Assembly: GCF_000421185.1 (NCBI RefSeq)
Contig: NZ_ATWJ01000010.1
Coordinates: 248,001-312,000 of the forward strand
Source of the DNA: Ornithinimicrobium pekingense DSM 21552
GTDB lineage: Bacteria > Actinomycetota > Actinomycetes > Actinomycetales > Dermatophilaceae
Length of the DNA stretch: 64,000 nt
Direction of reading: 5' to 3'
The notes below the pieces were generated by a model that was not told where the DNA came from, did not search any database, and saw nothing but the letters and a program-made list of their open reading frames with translations. The translations under genes and the position numbers were made by a program. Shown one piece after another: positions 47,097 through 59,321 of the stretch; within the stretch, counting starts at the first letter, position 1; the number at the start of each line of letters is the position of its first letter.

Positions 47097-47184
47097 TGTT
47101 CCTCCTAGTGAGAAGCTCGGACCGGGGGTCACGGTCCACGGTGGCCGCGCCCAGGTCGGCGCCGAGCCGGGGGGTTGCGCACTG

Positions 47185-47190
47185 AACATA
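47185..47190 (-). promoter_or_regulatory. Possible -10 (TATGTT) of oppA
   Basis: TATGTT on the - strand gives a leader of about 80 nt before the TTG start. The -35 is poor. In the rest of the gap, TTGACG near 47284-47279 could be a second -35. No terminator for priA is evident here. Confidence 0.35.
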
Positions 47191-47329
47191 GGCACGTGCC
47201 GGGGGCCTGGGCTAGCGATGTGTCCGCACGGTGACCCGATCGTTACGCATTTGAGACTTACTCGACCTGCCCCTACGTCAACCGGATGCGGTGACCATCG
47301 CCTCACCCGGCGCGGGACGTCGCCGCAGG

Positions 47330-49465
47330 TCAGAGCAGCCCGTCACCGGGGTCGAGGACGGCACGCACCACCTCGTCGGCCTTGCGGGCGCTGCGGGACG
47401 CACGCACGGCCCTGACCCCGGCGGCGAGGCTGCCCGGCGGGTCGCCGTCCCCGGCGTCCCCCTCCCGGACGAGGACCTGCGCCTCGTCGCGCTCGTCGGC
47501 GAGCGGGCGGCCGAGGACCACGTGGCCCGCCGCACCCAGGGCCTCCACGACCTCATCCACCGCCCGGGCGGGGCCGCGCACGGCGGCGTGGCGCCGGGCG
47601 GGCGGCAGACCCAGCGCCGTCCGGTCGGCGAGCTCCCGGGTGGCCAGCCCCACCGGGTCCCACCGGACCAGGGCCTCCACCGCCGGCACCCCTGCGTGCG
47701 GCGGGGCGCCGCACAGCACGACCCGGGCCGCTGACGCACCGCCGGCGCCCGTCGGCCGGACCAGACCCGCGGCCGCCGTCCAGCGCCGCAGCGCCTCCAC
47801 ACCGGCGTCGATGGTGGCGCGGTCCAGGAGCCGCCAGGCGTCCAGGAGGGCGACGGCGTGGTAACCGCTGGGAGCCCACGGCTCGGCTCCGGGCGTGGCG
47901 ACCACCAGGGCCGGTGCGTCGTCGACCCGGGCGACCACGTGCTGGCCCCCCGAGCTGATGACCCGCACGGACGGGAAGGCTCGGCCCAGCTCCTCCGCAG
48001 TGCGCTGCTCGCCGAGCCCGGCGGAGCGCAGCCGGCTCGACCCGCAGCTGCGGCACGCCTGCCCGGCACGCGCCGGCGTGCCGCACCAGCGGCACGCCGG
48101 TGTGCGGCCGCCGCCGCCGATCCCCACCGGCCCCTCGCAGCGGCTGCACCGCACCGGCGCCCGGCACTCCTGGCACGAGAGCGAGACCACATACCCCTGC
48201 CGCGGCACCTGGACCAGGACCGGTCCGTGCTCGAGCCCCTCCCGCAGGGCCCGCCACGCCACCGAGGGGATGCGCGCGCTCCGGGCGGCCGCGTCACGGT
48301 CCTGCTGGTGGCCCTCGCCGGCCACCACCACGGCCGGGGCTACGGCACGGACGGTCCCTCGCGCCGCGCTGACGTCGGGCAGCTCCCCCCGCTCCACCCA
48401 CGACTGCAGCTCCACGCTGCGGCCCAGGCCTCCTACGAGCAGTCCGGCGCCCTCGGTCCTGGCCCGCACCCGCAGGACCTCCCGCACGTGGGGATAGGGG
48501 GCGCGGGGCTCGTGGTGCAGGTCGTCGCCGTCGTCCCAGCACGCGAACAGCCCGGCGTCGCGGACCGGCGCCCAGGCCGCCGACCGTGTCCCGACGACGA
48601 CGCGGGCGTGGCCGCGCAGCACCGTCAGGAACGCGCGGTAGCGCGCCTCCGGCCCCAGGTCGGCGGTGAGCTGGACGCACTCGCCCTCCCCCACCAGCGC
48701 CTCCACCTCGGGCACCAGCCGGGCGACGTCACGGTGGTCGGGCACGACGACCACCGCGCTGCGGCCGCTGCGCCAGGTGGCGGCCACCACCTCCGCCAGG
48801 GCCGTGGCCCAGCCCCGCCCGTGCGGCTGCGCGGGAAGCGCGAGCCAGGCCGCCGACGGCGACTCCCCCGCGGCGAGCCGGCGGAGCAGGGCGGGACCTG
48901 CCGGGTATGCGGCCCACGCGCCGCCGAGAGTCCCACGGTCGCGGGCGGTCGGGTCGGCGTCGGCAGGGTCGACCCGACCGTCCTCGGCGGGCCCTGGGGA
49001 GACGCCGCGCTCGGCCCGGGCGTGCCGAGGTGGGACGGCCAGCCGCAGGACGTCCGCCAGGCTGCCGCCGTAGTGGTCGGCGACCTCGCGCGCGGCCGCG
49101 GCCACGGAGGGCGTCAGCACGGGTTCGGGGCTGACCACCCTGCGCAGCGGTGCCAGCCGTCCCGTGTGCTCGGCGACGTCGTGCCGGGCGAGCAGGAAGC
49201 CGTCGTGGTCGCGCCCGGCGAACCGCACGCGCACCCGGGCGCCCGGGCGTGCCTCGTCGTCCAGCTCGGCCGGCACGAGGTACTCGAAAGGGCGGTCGAG
49301 GTGCGCCAGGGGTGTGTCGACGACGACCGTGGCCACCGGTGCGGCGGTCGCCGTCGGACGCTCGGCGACCGGGGCCCTGCTCGGCGCCCGGCGACGGGCG
49401 ACCGGCACCGGGACCAGCGCCAGCTGCTCGCCGGCGTCCTCCGCGGCACCTGACCTGTCCGTCAT
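47330..49465 (-). CDS. priA: PriA-like primosomal protein N', helicase motifs degenerate
   Basis: A 711-residue actinobacterial PriA. The 3'-DNA-binding domain (VVVDTPLAHLDRPFEYLVPAEL) and the zinc-binding cysteines (CQEC-CSRC and CRWC-CRSC blocks near residues 433-475) are intact. There is no GSGKT Walker A where one is expected, and the DEEH box is replaced by CWDDGDD, so ATPase/helicase activity is unlikely. It probably acts as a structural replication-restart factor. The ATG overlaps the metK stop as TGATG. Confidence 0.93.
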   Translation of the reverse strand: MTDRSGAAEDAGEQLALVPVPVARRRAPSRAPVAERPTATAAPVATVVVDTPLAHLDRPFEYLVPAELDDEARPGARVRVRFAGRDHDGFLLARHDVAEHTGRLAPLRRVVSPEPVLTPSVAAAAREVADHYGGSLADVLRLAVPPRHARAERGVSPGPAEDGRVDPADADPTARDRGTLGGAWAAYPAGPALLRRLAAGESPSAAWLALPAQPHGRGWATALAEVVAATWRSGRSAVVVVPDHRDVARLVPEVEALVGEGECVQLTADLGPEARYRAFLTVLRGHARVVVGTRSAAWAPVRDAGLFACWDDGDDLHHEPRAPYPHVREVLRVRARTEGAGLLVGGLGRSVELQSWVERGELPDVSAARGTVRAVAPAVVVAGEGHQQDRDAAARSARIPSVAWRALREGLEHGPVLVQVPRQGYVVSLSCQECRAPVRCSRCEGPVGIGGGGRTPACRWCGTPARAGQACRSCGSSRLRSAGLGEQRTAEELGRAFPSVRVISSGGQHVVARVDDAPALVVATPGAEPWAPSGYHAVALLDAWRLLDRATIDAGVEALRRWTAAAGLVRPTGAGGASAARVVLCGAPPHAGVPAVEALVRWDPVGLATRELADRTALGLPPARRHAAVRGPARAVDEVVEALGAAGHVVLGRPLADERDEAQVLVREGDAGDGDPPGSLAAGVRAVRASRSARKADEVVRAVLDPGDGLL

Positions 49466-50679
49466 CACACCGCGCGGCGGAGCTCCTCGACGCGGTCCAG
49501 CCGCTCCCACGTGAAGGGGTTGTCCACGCCGTCGGCCACGGTGCGGCCGAAGTGGCCGTAGGCGGCGGTCGGCCGGTAGATCGGCCGGAGCAGGTCCAGC
49601 TCGTGGACGATCGCCGCCGGGCGCAGGTCGAACACCTTCGTGACGGCGTCCTGGATGCGCTCGGTGGGCACGGTCTCGGTGCCGAAGGTCTCGACGTAGA
49701 GCCCGACGGGCTGGGCCGTGCCGATGGCGTAGGCGACCTGGATCTCGCACCGGCGCGCCAGCCCCGCGGCCACGACGTGCTTGGCGACCCACCGCATGGC
49801 GTAGGCGGCCGAGCGGTCGACCTTGGACGGGTCCTTGCCGGAGAAGGCGCCACCACCGTGCCGGGCCATGCCGCCGTAGGTGTCGACGATGATCTTGCGT
49901 CCCGTCAGACCGGCGTCACCCATGGGGCCGCCGATCGTGAAGATGCCGGTCGGGTTGACGAGCAGCCGGTAGCCGTCGGTCGTCAGGTCGACCCCCGACT
50001 CGTGCAGCTCGGCCAGGACCGGGCTGATCACCCGCTCCCGGATGTCGGGGGCCAGCTGGTCCTCCAGCGAGATGTCACGTGCGTGCTGGGTGGACAGCAC
50101 CACCGTGTCGAGGCGGACCGGTCGGTCGTCCTCGTAGGCGATGGTCACCTGGGTCTTGCCGTCGGGCCGCAGGTAGTCCAGCTCGCCGCTCTTGCGCACG
50201 TGGCTCAGCCGCTCGGCCAGCCGGTGGGCCAGGTGGCCCGGGATCGGCATCAGCTCGGGGGTGTCGTCGCAGGCGTAGCCGAACATCAGCCCCTGGTCGC
50301 CCGCCCCCTGCACGTCGTAGGGGTCTGCGCCGCCGTCCTCGCGGCTGGCCATCGCGGTGTCCACCCCGACAGCGATGTCCTCGGACTGGTCGCCGATCGA
50401 GATCTCCACCCCGCAGGTCCGGCCGTCGAAACCCTTGTAGGAGTTGTCGTAGCCGATCTCCAGGATGGTGTCGCGCACGATCTTGGGGATGTTGGCGTAG
50501 CCGCTGGTGCGGACCTCGCCGGCCACGTGGACCAGCCCGGTCGTGACCATCGTCTCCACGGCCACGCGGGAGTGCGGGTCCTGGCGCAGCAGCTCGTCGA
50601 GGATGCTGTCGCTGATCTGGTCGCAGATCTTGTCGGGATGTCCCTCGGTGACGGACTCGGACGTGAACAGGCGGGCCAT
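49465..50679 (-). CDS. metK: S-adenosylmethionine synthetase
   Basis: A 404-residue enzyme that makes SAM from methionine and ATP. It shows [20 protein letters not shown] at the N-terminus, [12 protein letters not shown] (methionine/ATP site), the P-loop-like [19 protein letters not shown] and the C-terminal [18 protein letters not shown]. The ATG has AGGAG 4-5 nt upstream. The 114-bp gap to coaBC contains no recognisable SAM riboswitch; TAGACT at 50727-50722 may be a -10 box. Confidence 0.98.
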   Translation of the reverse strand: MARLFTSESVTEGHPDKICDQISDSILDELLRQDPHSRVAVETMVTTGLVHVAGEVRTSGYANIPKIVRDTILEIGYDNSYKGFDGRTCGVEISIGDQSEDIAVGVDTAMASREDGGADPYDVQGAGDQGLMFGYACDDTPELMPIPGHLAHRLAERLSHVRKSGELDYLRPDGKTQVTIAYEDDRPVRLDTVVLSTQHARDISLEDQLAPDIRERVISPVLAELHESGVDLTTDGYRLLVNPTGIFTIGGPMGDAGLTGRKIIVDTYGGMARHGGGAFSGKDPSKVDRSAAYAMRWVAKHVVAAGLARRCEIQVAYAIGTAQPVGLYVETFGTETVPTERIQDAVTKVFDLRPAAIVHELDLLRPIYRPTAAYGHFGRTVADGVDNPFTWERLDRVEELRRAV

Positions 50680-50793
50680 GGGTCTCCTCGCGGGTCGCAG
50701 CGGCTGCTGGCTCGAACCGGAAGTCTACGGTCCGCCTCCGACGGACCATCGAGGCCGTCCCGACCCGCGCGGTCCGGGGACGGGCGCCGCGGC

Positions 50794-52038
50794 TCAGGGC
50801 AGCTGCGGTACGACGGTGTCCCAGATCGCCTCGGCGACCGCCGTCTTGGTGACCGGGCCCACGGTCACCGTCTCCTCGGTGCCGGGCCTGAGGAGGTGGA
50901 CCGTGCTGGTGTCCTCGCCGAACGTCTTGTCGGTGCCGACCTCGTTGGCCACCAGCAGGTCGCAGCCCTTGCGCGCGAGCTTGGCCCGGGCCAGGTCGAG
51001 GACGTCCCCGGTGCCGTCACCGGTCTCGGCCGCGAACCCCACGATGTAGGGACGGTCGTGCTGGCCACGGTCGCGCACCAGGCCGGCCAGGACGTCGGGG
51101 TTGCGCACGAGCTCGATGGTCGGCGCGCTCTCGTCCCCCTGGCCGTGGCTCTTCTTGATCTTGGCCTCGGCGTAGCGCGCGGGGCGGAAGTCCGCCACGG
51201 CGGCCGCCATCACCACGGCGTCCACGTCACCCGCGGCCACGGCCGCGGTCACCGCCTGCTGCAGCTCCAGCGCGGTGCCGACCGCGACCACCTCGCAGCC
51301 GTCGGGCACGGCCAGGGCGACGTTGGCCGAGACCAGGGTGACCCGGGCACCGCGGCGCGCGGCGTCGGCGGCGACGGCGTACCCCTGCTTGCCGGAGGAG
51401 CGGTTGCCCAGGAAGCGCACGGGGTCCAGCGGCTCGCGCGTCCCGCCTGCCGAGACCACCACGTGGCGTCCGGCCAGGTCCCCGCCGGTGCCGCTCCCGG
51501 GTGCGCCCGCCCCGCCCGGGACGGCCGCCAGGGCGGCCGCGACGATGTCCTCCGGGTCAGGCAGCCGGCCGGGGCCGGTGTCCGTGCCGGTGAGCCGCCC
51601 CGAGGCCGGGTCGACCACCGTCACGCCGCGCGCCCGCAGGGTGGCCACGTTGGCGACCGTGGCCGGGTGGTCCCACATCTCGGTGTGCATGGCCGGGGCC
51701 AGCACCACCGGGCAGCGGGCGGCCAGCAGCGTGGTGGTGAGCAGGTCGTCGGCCAGGCCGGAGGCGGCCCGCGCCAGCAGGTCGGCCGTCGCCGGCGCGA
51801 CCAGCACCAGGTCGGCCTCCTGGCCGAGCCGGACGTGGTTCACGGAGGGCACGTCGTCCCAGACCTCGCTGGTCACGGGCCGACCGCTCAGGGCCTCCCA
51901 GGTGGGCGCACCGACGAAGCGCAGGGCCGCCGCGGTCGGCACGACCGTGACCTGGTGCCCCGCCTCGGTCAGCAGCCGCAGCACGAGGGCGGCCTTGTAG
52001 GCGGCGATGCCGCCGCTGACCCCGAGGACGACCCGCAC
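50794..52038 (-). CDS. coaBC: Bifunctional phosphopantothenoylcysteine synthetase/decarboxylase
   Basis: A 414-residue CoA-biosynthesis enzyme (Dfp). The N-terminal flavoprotein CoaC (1-185) has VVLGVSGGIAAYKAA, the catalytic His in SVNHVRLG and PAMHTEMW. The C-terminal CoaB (about 190-414) has VSAGGTREPLDPVRFLGNRSSGKQGYA, MAAAVADFRP and the KIKK motif. The GTG start is 18 bp after rpoZ. The gene order rpoZ-coaBC-metK is conserved in Actinobacteria. Confidence 0.97.
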   Translation of the reverse strand: MRVVLGVSGGIAAYKAALVLRLLTEAGHQVTVVPTAAALRFVGAPTWEALSGRPVTSEVWDDVPSVNHVRLGQEADLVLVAPATADLLARAASGLADDLLTTTLLAARCPVVLAPAMHTEMWDHPATVANVATLRARGVTVVDPASGRLTGTDTGPGRLPDPEDIVAAALAAVPGGAGAPGSGTGGDLAGRHVVVSAGGTREPLDPVRFLGNRSSGKQGYAVAADAARRGARVTLVSANVALAVPDGCEVVAVGTALELQQAVTAAVAAGDVDAVVMAAAVADFRPARYAEAKIKKSHGQGDESAPTIELVRNPDVLAGLVRDRGQHDRPYIVGFAAETGDGTGDVLDLARAKLARKGCDLLVANEVGTDKTFGEDTSTVHLLRPGTEETVTVGPVTKTAVAEAIWDTVVPQLP

Positions 52039-52056
52039 CGTGTCGGGTCCCTGCCG

Positions 52057-52329
52057 TCAGTTCTCGGGCGAGCTGGTGTGCAGCTTGCCCTGGTCGATCT
52101 CGTGCAGCGCGATGGACAGCGGCTTGTCGGTGGCGTCCGCCTCGACGAGGGGCCCGACGTACTCGAGGAGACCCTCGGAGAGCTGGGAGTAGTAGGCGTT
52201 GATCTGGCGGGCCCGCTTGGCGGCGTAGATCACGAGGGCGTACTTGCTGTCGGCCCGCTCCAGGAGGCTGTCGATCGGCGGGTTGGTGATGCCGTCGGGG
52301 TGGGCGATGGTGCCGGTCACGTTCGTCAC
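52057..52329 (-). CDS. rpoZ: RNA polymerase omega subunit
   Basis: A 90-residue omega subunit that helps fold and assemble beta'. It contains [31 protein letters not shown], the conserved beta'-binding block, and a C-terminus with [15 protein letters not shown]. The GTG start overlaps the gmk stop as GTGA. Confidence 0.96.
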   Translation of the reverse strand: MTNVTGTIAHPDGITNPPIDSLLERADSKYALVIYAAKRARQINAYYSQLSEGLLEYVGPLVEADATDKPLSIALHEIDQGKLHTSSPEN

Positions 52330-52940
52330 GAATCCTTTGCTGGGGTGGGGTCAACCATCAATGATACGAGGTGCTCGGCCGCCCGGGCGACATCGTCGTT
52401 GACGATCGTCACGTCGAACTCCTCCTGGGCGGCCAGCTCCTCCCTGGCGGTGCGCAGCCGGACCTCCCGTTCCTCGGGGGTCTCGGTGCCCCGGCCGACC
52501 AGCCGGGAGACGAGCTCGTCCCAGGACGGCGGGGCGAGGAAGACGAAGAGCGCCTCGGGCATGACCCCGCGGACCTGCCGCGCACCCTGCAGGTCGATCT
52601 CGAGCAGCGCCGGCCGCCCGGCGGCCAGCGCCTCCTGCACCGGCAGGCGCGGCGTGCCGTAGCGCGAGCGCCCGTGCACGTGGGCCGACTCGAGCAGCTG
52701 GCCCTCGCGCTCCAGCCGGTCGAACTCCGCCTCGTCGACGAAGTGGTAGTGCCGCCCGTCCACCTCGCCCGGGCGCGGCCGACGGGTGGTCGCCGACACC
52801 GACAGCCACACGTCGGGGTAGTGCTCGCGGACGTACGCCGCGACCGTCCCCTTCCCCACCGCGGTGGGTCCGGCGAGGACGACCAGACGCCGGCCCGACC
52901 CGGTGGGCGAGGGCCGGCCGTGGGCTGGGCGCGTGCTCAG
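52326..52940 (-). CDS. gmk: Guanylate kinase, apparent CTG start
   Basis: A 204-residue enzyme that phosphorylates GMP to GDP. Its P-loop is [10 protein letters not shown] (23-32), followed by [17 protein letters not shown] and HYHFV, both GMP-binding, and [12 protein letters not shown]. No ATG, GTG or TTG lies in frame between the mihF stop and the P-loop, and the nearest upstream in-frame ATG is 53261, inside and before mihF. A CTG at 52940, overlapping the mihF stop as CTGA, gives the expected N-terminal length of about 18 residues before the first strand and mirrors the GTGA/ATGA overlaps used elsewhere. A sequencing error is the alternative. Confidence 0.9.
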   Translation of the reverse strand: MSTRPAHGRPSPTGSGRRLVVLAGPTAVGKGTVAAYVREHYPDVWLSVSATTRRPRPGEVDGRHYHFVDEAEFDRLEREGQLLESAHVHGRSRYGTPRLPVQEALAAGRPALLEIDLQGARQVRGVMPEALFVFLAPPSWDELVSRLVGRGTETPEEREVRLRTAREELAAQEEFDVTIVNDDVARAAEHLVSLMVDPTPAKDS

Positions 52941-53254
52941 CTCTCGCCGAAGCGCTCCAGGAGCTGGGCCACCTGGTTGGCGCCCAGACCCCGCACACGC
53001 CGGCTCTCGGAGATGCCGATCTCCTCCATCATCTGCCGGGCGCGGACCCGACCGACCCCGGGCATCGACTCGAGCAGCGCGGAGACCTTCATCTTGCCGA
53101 CGACGTCGTTCTCCTTGCCCTGGTCGATGACTTCCTTGAGGGATCCCTGCGCGTTCTTCAGACGGTTCTTCACGGCGGCTCGCTCTCGGCGGGCCGCCGC
53201 CGCCTTGGCGAGCGCCTCGGCTCGCTGCTCGGGCGTCAGCTGGGGAAGGGCCAC
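52937..53254 (-). CDS. mihF: Actinobacterial integration host factor (mIHF)
   Basis: A 105-residue nucleoid-associated protein. A basic N-terminal helix (LTPEQRAEALAKAAAARRERA) is followed by the conserved KMKVSALLESMPGVGRVRARQMMEEIGI helix-two-turn-helix region in contiguous blocks, and RRVRGLGANQVAQLLERF at the end. It bends DNA and is essential in mycobacteria. GTG 53254 has GAGGAG 7 nt upstream and its own good promoter. Placement between pyrF and gmk is conserved. Confidence 0.95.
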   Translation of the reverse strand: MALPQLTPEQRAEALAKAAAARRERAAVKNRLKNAQGSLKEVIDQGKENDVVGKMKVSALLESMPGVGRVRARQMMEEIGISESRRVRGLGANQVAQLLERFGES

Positions 53255-53307
53255 GCTCCAACTCCTCGGTCTGCGGTCTGCCGCGGACGAAGCGCCCGCT
53301 AGCAGGG

Positions 53308-53337
53308 AACCTACCGAGTGGGGAGGGCGTCTGCCAA
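53308..53337 (-). promoter_or_regulatory. mihF-gmk-rpoZ promoter, TTGGCA-N18-TAGGTT
   Basis: On the - strand TTGGCA (53337-53332) and TAGGTT (53313-53308) are 18 nt apart. Transcription would start near 53300, with a leader of about 45 nt carrying GAGGAG. It separates this cluster from the pyr operon upstream. Confidence 0.65.
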
Positions 53338-53387
53338 CCCGAAGGAGCCGGCGGGCGGGGTCGTGTCCCCGGGGTTTTTTGTGCAGG

Positions 53388-54227
53388 TCAGGAGCCCAAC
53401 GCCCGCTGCAGCCGCGCCGACCAGTCGCGGGCGAGGGCGCGCAGGCCCTCGGGATCGGGTCCGGCGGAGGAAACCCCGCGGCTGATCGGCACCAGCACCC
53501 GCTCGCGCAGGGCTGCGAACGTCCGGGCGACATCCTCGGGCCCGGCGCCCTGGGCCCCCACCCCCGGCGCCAGCACGGGGGCGCCCGTCGCGGCGAGGTC
53601 GATGCCGAGCTCAGCGGGCGTCCTGGGCAGCGTGGCACCCACCACGAGGCCGATGTCGCCGAAGGGCATCAGCCCCGTGTTGTCGGCGGCGACGGCAGCG
53701 GCCACCCGCGCCGCGACCGGCGGGTCGCCGACGAGCTGCACGTCGGCTCCCTCCGGGTTGGACGTCAGGCCGAGCACCCAGACGCCACGCCCGCCGGCGC
53801 GGGCCAGGTCCAGCGCGGGCCGCAGGGAGCCGTAGCCGAGGTAGGGGCTCAGCGTCACGGAGTCGGCGGCCAGCGGGGCGCCGTCGGCCAGGTATGCGGT
53901 CGCGTAGGCGCCCATGGTCGAGCCGATGTCCCCACGCTTGACGTCCAGCACGGTGAGCACGCCCCGCTGCCGACAGGCCTGCAGCACCTCCTCCAGGACG
54001 GCCACGCCCGCCGACCCGTGCCGCTCGTAGAAGGCCGACTGCGGCTTCACCGCGGCGCACTCCCCGGTGACGGCGTCCAGCACCGTGCGGCTGAACGTGC
54101 GCAACCCCTCCGCCGAGTCGGGCAGCCCCCAGTCGGCCAGCAGGTGCGCGTGCGGGTCGAGACCGACGCAGAGCGGTCCCCGCTCCTCCATCGCGGCGGC
54201 CAGTCGGGCTCCGAAGTGCGGGCTCAT
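53388..54227 (-). CDS. pyrF: Orotidine 5'-phosphate decarboxylase (type 2)
   Basis: A 279-residue enzyme that decarboxylates OMP to UMP, the last pyrimidine step. It is of the longer actinobacterial/type 2 class: VGLDPHAHLL (21-30), VKPQSAFYERHG, the catalytic D95-K97-D100 set in LDVKRGDIGSTMGAYA, and APGVGAQGAGPEDV near the phosphate site. It starts at ATG 54227, overlapping the pyrD-like stop as ATGA. Confidence 0.97.
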   Translation of the reverse strand: MSPHFGARLAAAMEERGPLCVGLDPHAHLLADWGLPDSAEGLRTFSRTVLDAVTGECAAVKPQSAFYERHGSAGVAVLEEVLQACRQRGVLTVLDVKRGDIGSTMGAYATAYLADGAPLAADSVTLSPYLGYGSLRPALDLARAGGRGVWVLGLTSNPEGADVQLVGDPPVAARVAAAVAADNTGLMPFGDIGLVVGATLPRTPAELGIDLAATGAPVLAPGVGAQGAGPEDVARTFAALRERVLVPISRGVSSAGPDPEGLRALARDWSARLQRALGS

Positions 54228-55090
54228 GAGGGCTCCTGTGCGAGGTCGGTCCGGGACTGTGTCGGCGGGACGTCGTCGCCCGCTCGTGGGAGACCGGCCG
54301 CCACGGCGTCGCGGACGGTCCACAGCACCGAGGGGTCGGCCCACAGCGCACTGCCCAGCTGCACCGACGCCGCTCCCTCCGCGAGGGCGTCCAGCGCGGC
54401 GGCCGGGCCGTGCACGCCGCCCGCCGCGACCAGGGGCGCACCGGGCCAGCGCTGCTCCGCCGCGGCGACGCGCAGGGCTCGCAGGCCCGCGAGGCAGACC
54501 GCCGCGGTCGAGGGGCCGGACCACCAGCGCCGGGGGCCGAGCCGGACCTGCCCGGACACCACGACCGCGCTCGCGCCCCCGGCGACGGCGGCGCGAGCGC
54601 ACGCCACCAGCGCGGGGTCGGTCGCCGACACCCGGGCCAGCAGCCGCTGGTCTCGGGGCGCAGCCTCCCGCACCCTGGACATGCAGCGCAGGACGGTCTG
54701 GTCGTCCGCCCCACGCAGGTCGACCTCCACGGCCATGACGGCGTCCCCCTCCAGGCTGCGGTGCACCTGCTCGACGACCGCCGCCAGGTCGCCCGTGGTC
54801 GTCCCCCTCACCACCAGGCAGCCACCGAGGCCGCGCGTCGCGGCCCAGCCCAGCAGCTCCCGGGCCGCGTCCACCGACACGGCGGTCGCGTCGTCGTGGT
54901 CCAGCCCGCCGACCCCGACCCGGTGCACGACCGAGCCGGGTGCCCGGGCCCGGCGCACCCCGGCCTCGACCGGACCGACGGGCACGGGGATGCCCGAGAG
55001 GTCGCCGAGACGTGCGAGGGCACGAGGGTCGCTGACGGCACCGACACCCAGCAGCACCGGTGGCAGCGGTGCGGGGCCCCGCGCGCTCAC
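54224..55090 (-). CDS. pyrD: Divergent dihydroorotate dehydrogenase-like (PyrD-like) protein
   Basis: A 288-residue TIM-barrel-like protein in the place of pyrD between pyrK and pyrF. Relative to class 1 DHODH the fold markers are recognisable (VVHRVGVGG for the NSxGLxN region, MAVEVDL for LELNISCPN, LVAAGGVHGPAAALDALAEGAASVQLGSAL for the phosphate loop). However, the catalytic Cys/Ser of NxSCPN, the FMN-contacting Lys of VKLSP and the substrate Asn residues are absent. It may be inactive or have a changed role. M. tuberculosis has no gene at this place and uses a class 2 enzyme encoded elsewhere. GTG overlaps pyrK as GTGA. Confidence 0.65.
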   Translation of the reverse strand: MSARGPAPLPPVLLGVGAVSDPRALARLGDLSGIPVPVGPVEAGVRRARAPGSVVHRVGVGGLDHDDATAVSVDAARELLGWAATRGLGGCLVVRGTTTGDLAAVVEQVHRSLEGDAVMAVEVDLRGADDQTVLRCMSRVREAAPRDQRLLARVSATDPALVACARAAVAGGASAVVVSGQVRLGPRRWWSGPSTAAVCLAGLRALRVAAAEQRWPGAPLVAAGGVHGPAAALDALAEGAASVQLGSALWADPSVLWTVRDAVAAGLPRAGDDVPPTQSRTDLAQEPS

Positions 55091-55893
55091 CGGGCCGGCT
55101 CCTCGACGAGCCACTCCCCCGGCACGACCGGGCCCTCCAGGCAGGGACGCAGCACGCGCCCCGCCCTCCCGGCCTGCCGTGGTCCTCGGCCGTCGTCGTG
55201 CACCAGCAGGTCGCACGCTCCGCACAGCCCGGTGCCGCACACCACGGCGGGGCCGTCGAGGTCGAGCGCGGCAGCCCGGACGGGCAGACCGCGCCGCAGG
55301 GCCTCCTCCGCCACGCCCCGCAGGAGCGGCACCGGGCCCGCGGCGTAGACGACGGCGGGGTCCGCCGCGGGGTCGTCCAGGACGCGCCGGAGCGTGGCCG
55401 GCAGGTCCTCCGGCAGCGCGAGCAGCACGGCACGGGCGTGGCGACGCAGGTGGACCAGGTCGAGGTGGAGGTCCGGGTCGGAGGCGCTGAGCAGGACGTG
55501 CACCGGGCAGCCCCGGTCCCGCAGGACCTCCACGAGCCAGCGCAGCGGCACCGCGCCTCCCCCGTGCCCGACGAGCAGGACGGGCACCGGCGCGGACGGT
55601 GCCGGGAACCCACGGCCCAGCGGACCGAGCAGCCTGACCCGCTCCCCGGTGGCGGTCTGGCGCTGCACGGGCAGCAGCAGGTCCACGCTCGCGCCGTGCA
55701 CGGGGTCCACGTGCGCACCGGCCAGCCAGTGCACCTCCGGCAGGACCCGGCCGGTGGCCGGGTCGGTGGGCACGGCCACCAGCTGGCCGGGTCGGGCGTG
55801 GACCCACGGTGAGGCGTCAGGGACGGTGAGGCTCACGACGTCGTGCGCGCCGGCGGCGCGCACGCTCGTGACGACGGCCTCGGTCCCGACCAC
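55087..55893 (-). CDS. pyrK: PyrK-like iron-sulfur flavoprotein subunit (DHODH electron transfer)
   Basis: A 268-residue protein of the ferredoxin reductase-like PyrK family. The NAD/FAD-binding part shows GERVRLLGPLGRGF and LLVGHGGGAVPLRWLVE. The C-terminal [2Fe-2S] cysteines are complete (VCGTGLCGACDLL and, about 20 residues later, RPCLEGPV). The RPFS-type FAD-binding motif expected near residue 50 is missing (VLPEVHWLAG instead). With the equally divergent PyrD-like partner this raises doubt about a normal NAD-linked DHODH. The GTG start is 14 bp after carB. Confidence 0.8.
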   Translation of the reverse strand: MVGTEAVVTSVRAAGAHDVVSLTVPDASPWVHARPGQLVAVPTDPATGRVLPEVHWLAGAHVDPVHGASVDLLLPVQRQTATGERVRLLGPLGRGFPAPSAPVPVLLVGHGGGAVPLRWLVEVLRDRGCPVHVLLSASDPDLHLDLVHLRRHARAVLLALPEDLPATLRRVLDDPAADPAVVYAAGPVPLLRGVAEEALRRGLPVRAAALDLDGPAVVCGTGLCGACDLLVHDDGRGPRQAGRAGRVLRPCLEGPVVPGEWLVEEPAR

Positions 55894-55907
55894 CTCGCCC
55901 GCCTCGC

Positions 55908-59307
<3,400 letters not shown>

Positions 59308-59321
<14 letters not shown>

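Noticed and set aside
50680-50793. A SAM riboswitch upstream of metK
   Set aside because: The leader is short and I find none of the conserved SAM-I, SAM-II or SAM-IV motifs; a simple promoter and Shine-Dalgarno explain it.
53355-53380. Hairpin GGGG-CCCC followed by a run of six T on the + strand
   Set aside because: It looks like an intrinsic terminator, but the genes on both sides are on the - strand, the stem is only 4 bp and no + strand transcript is known here. It could only act against antisense RNA.
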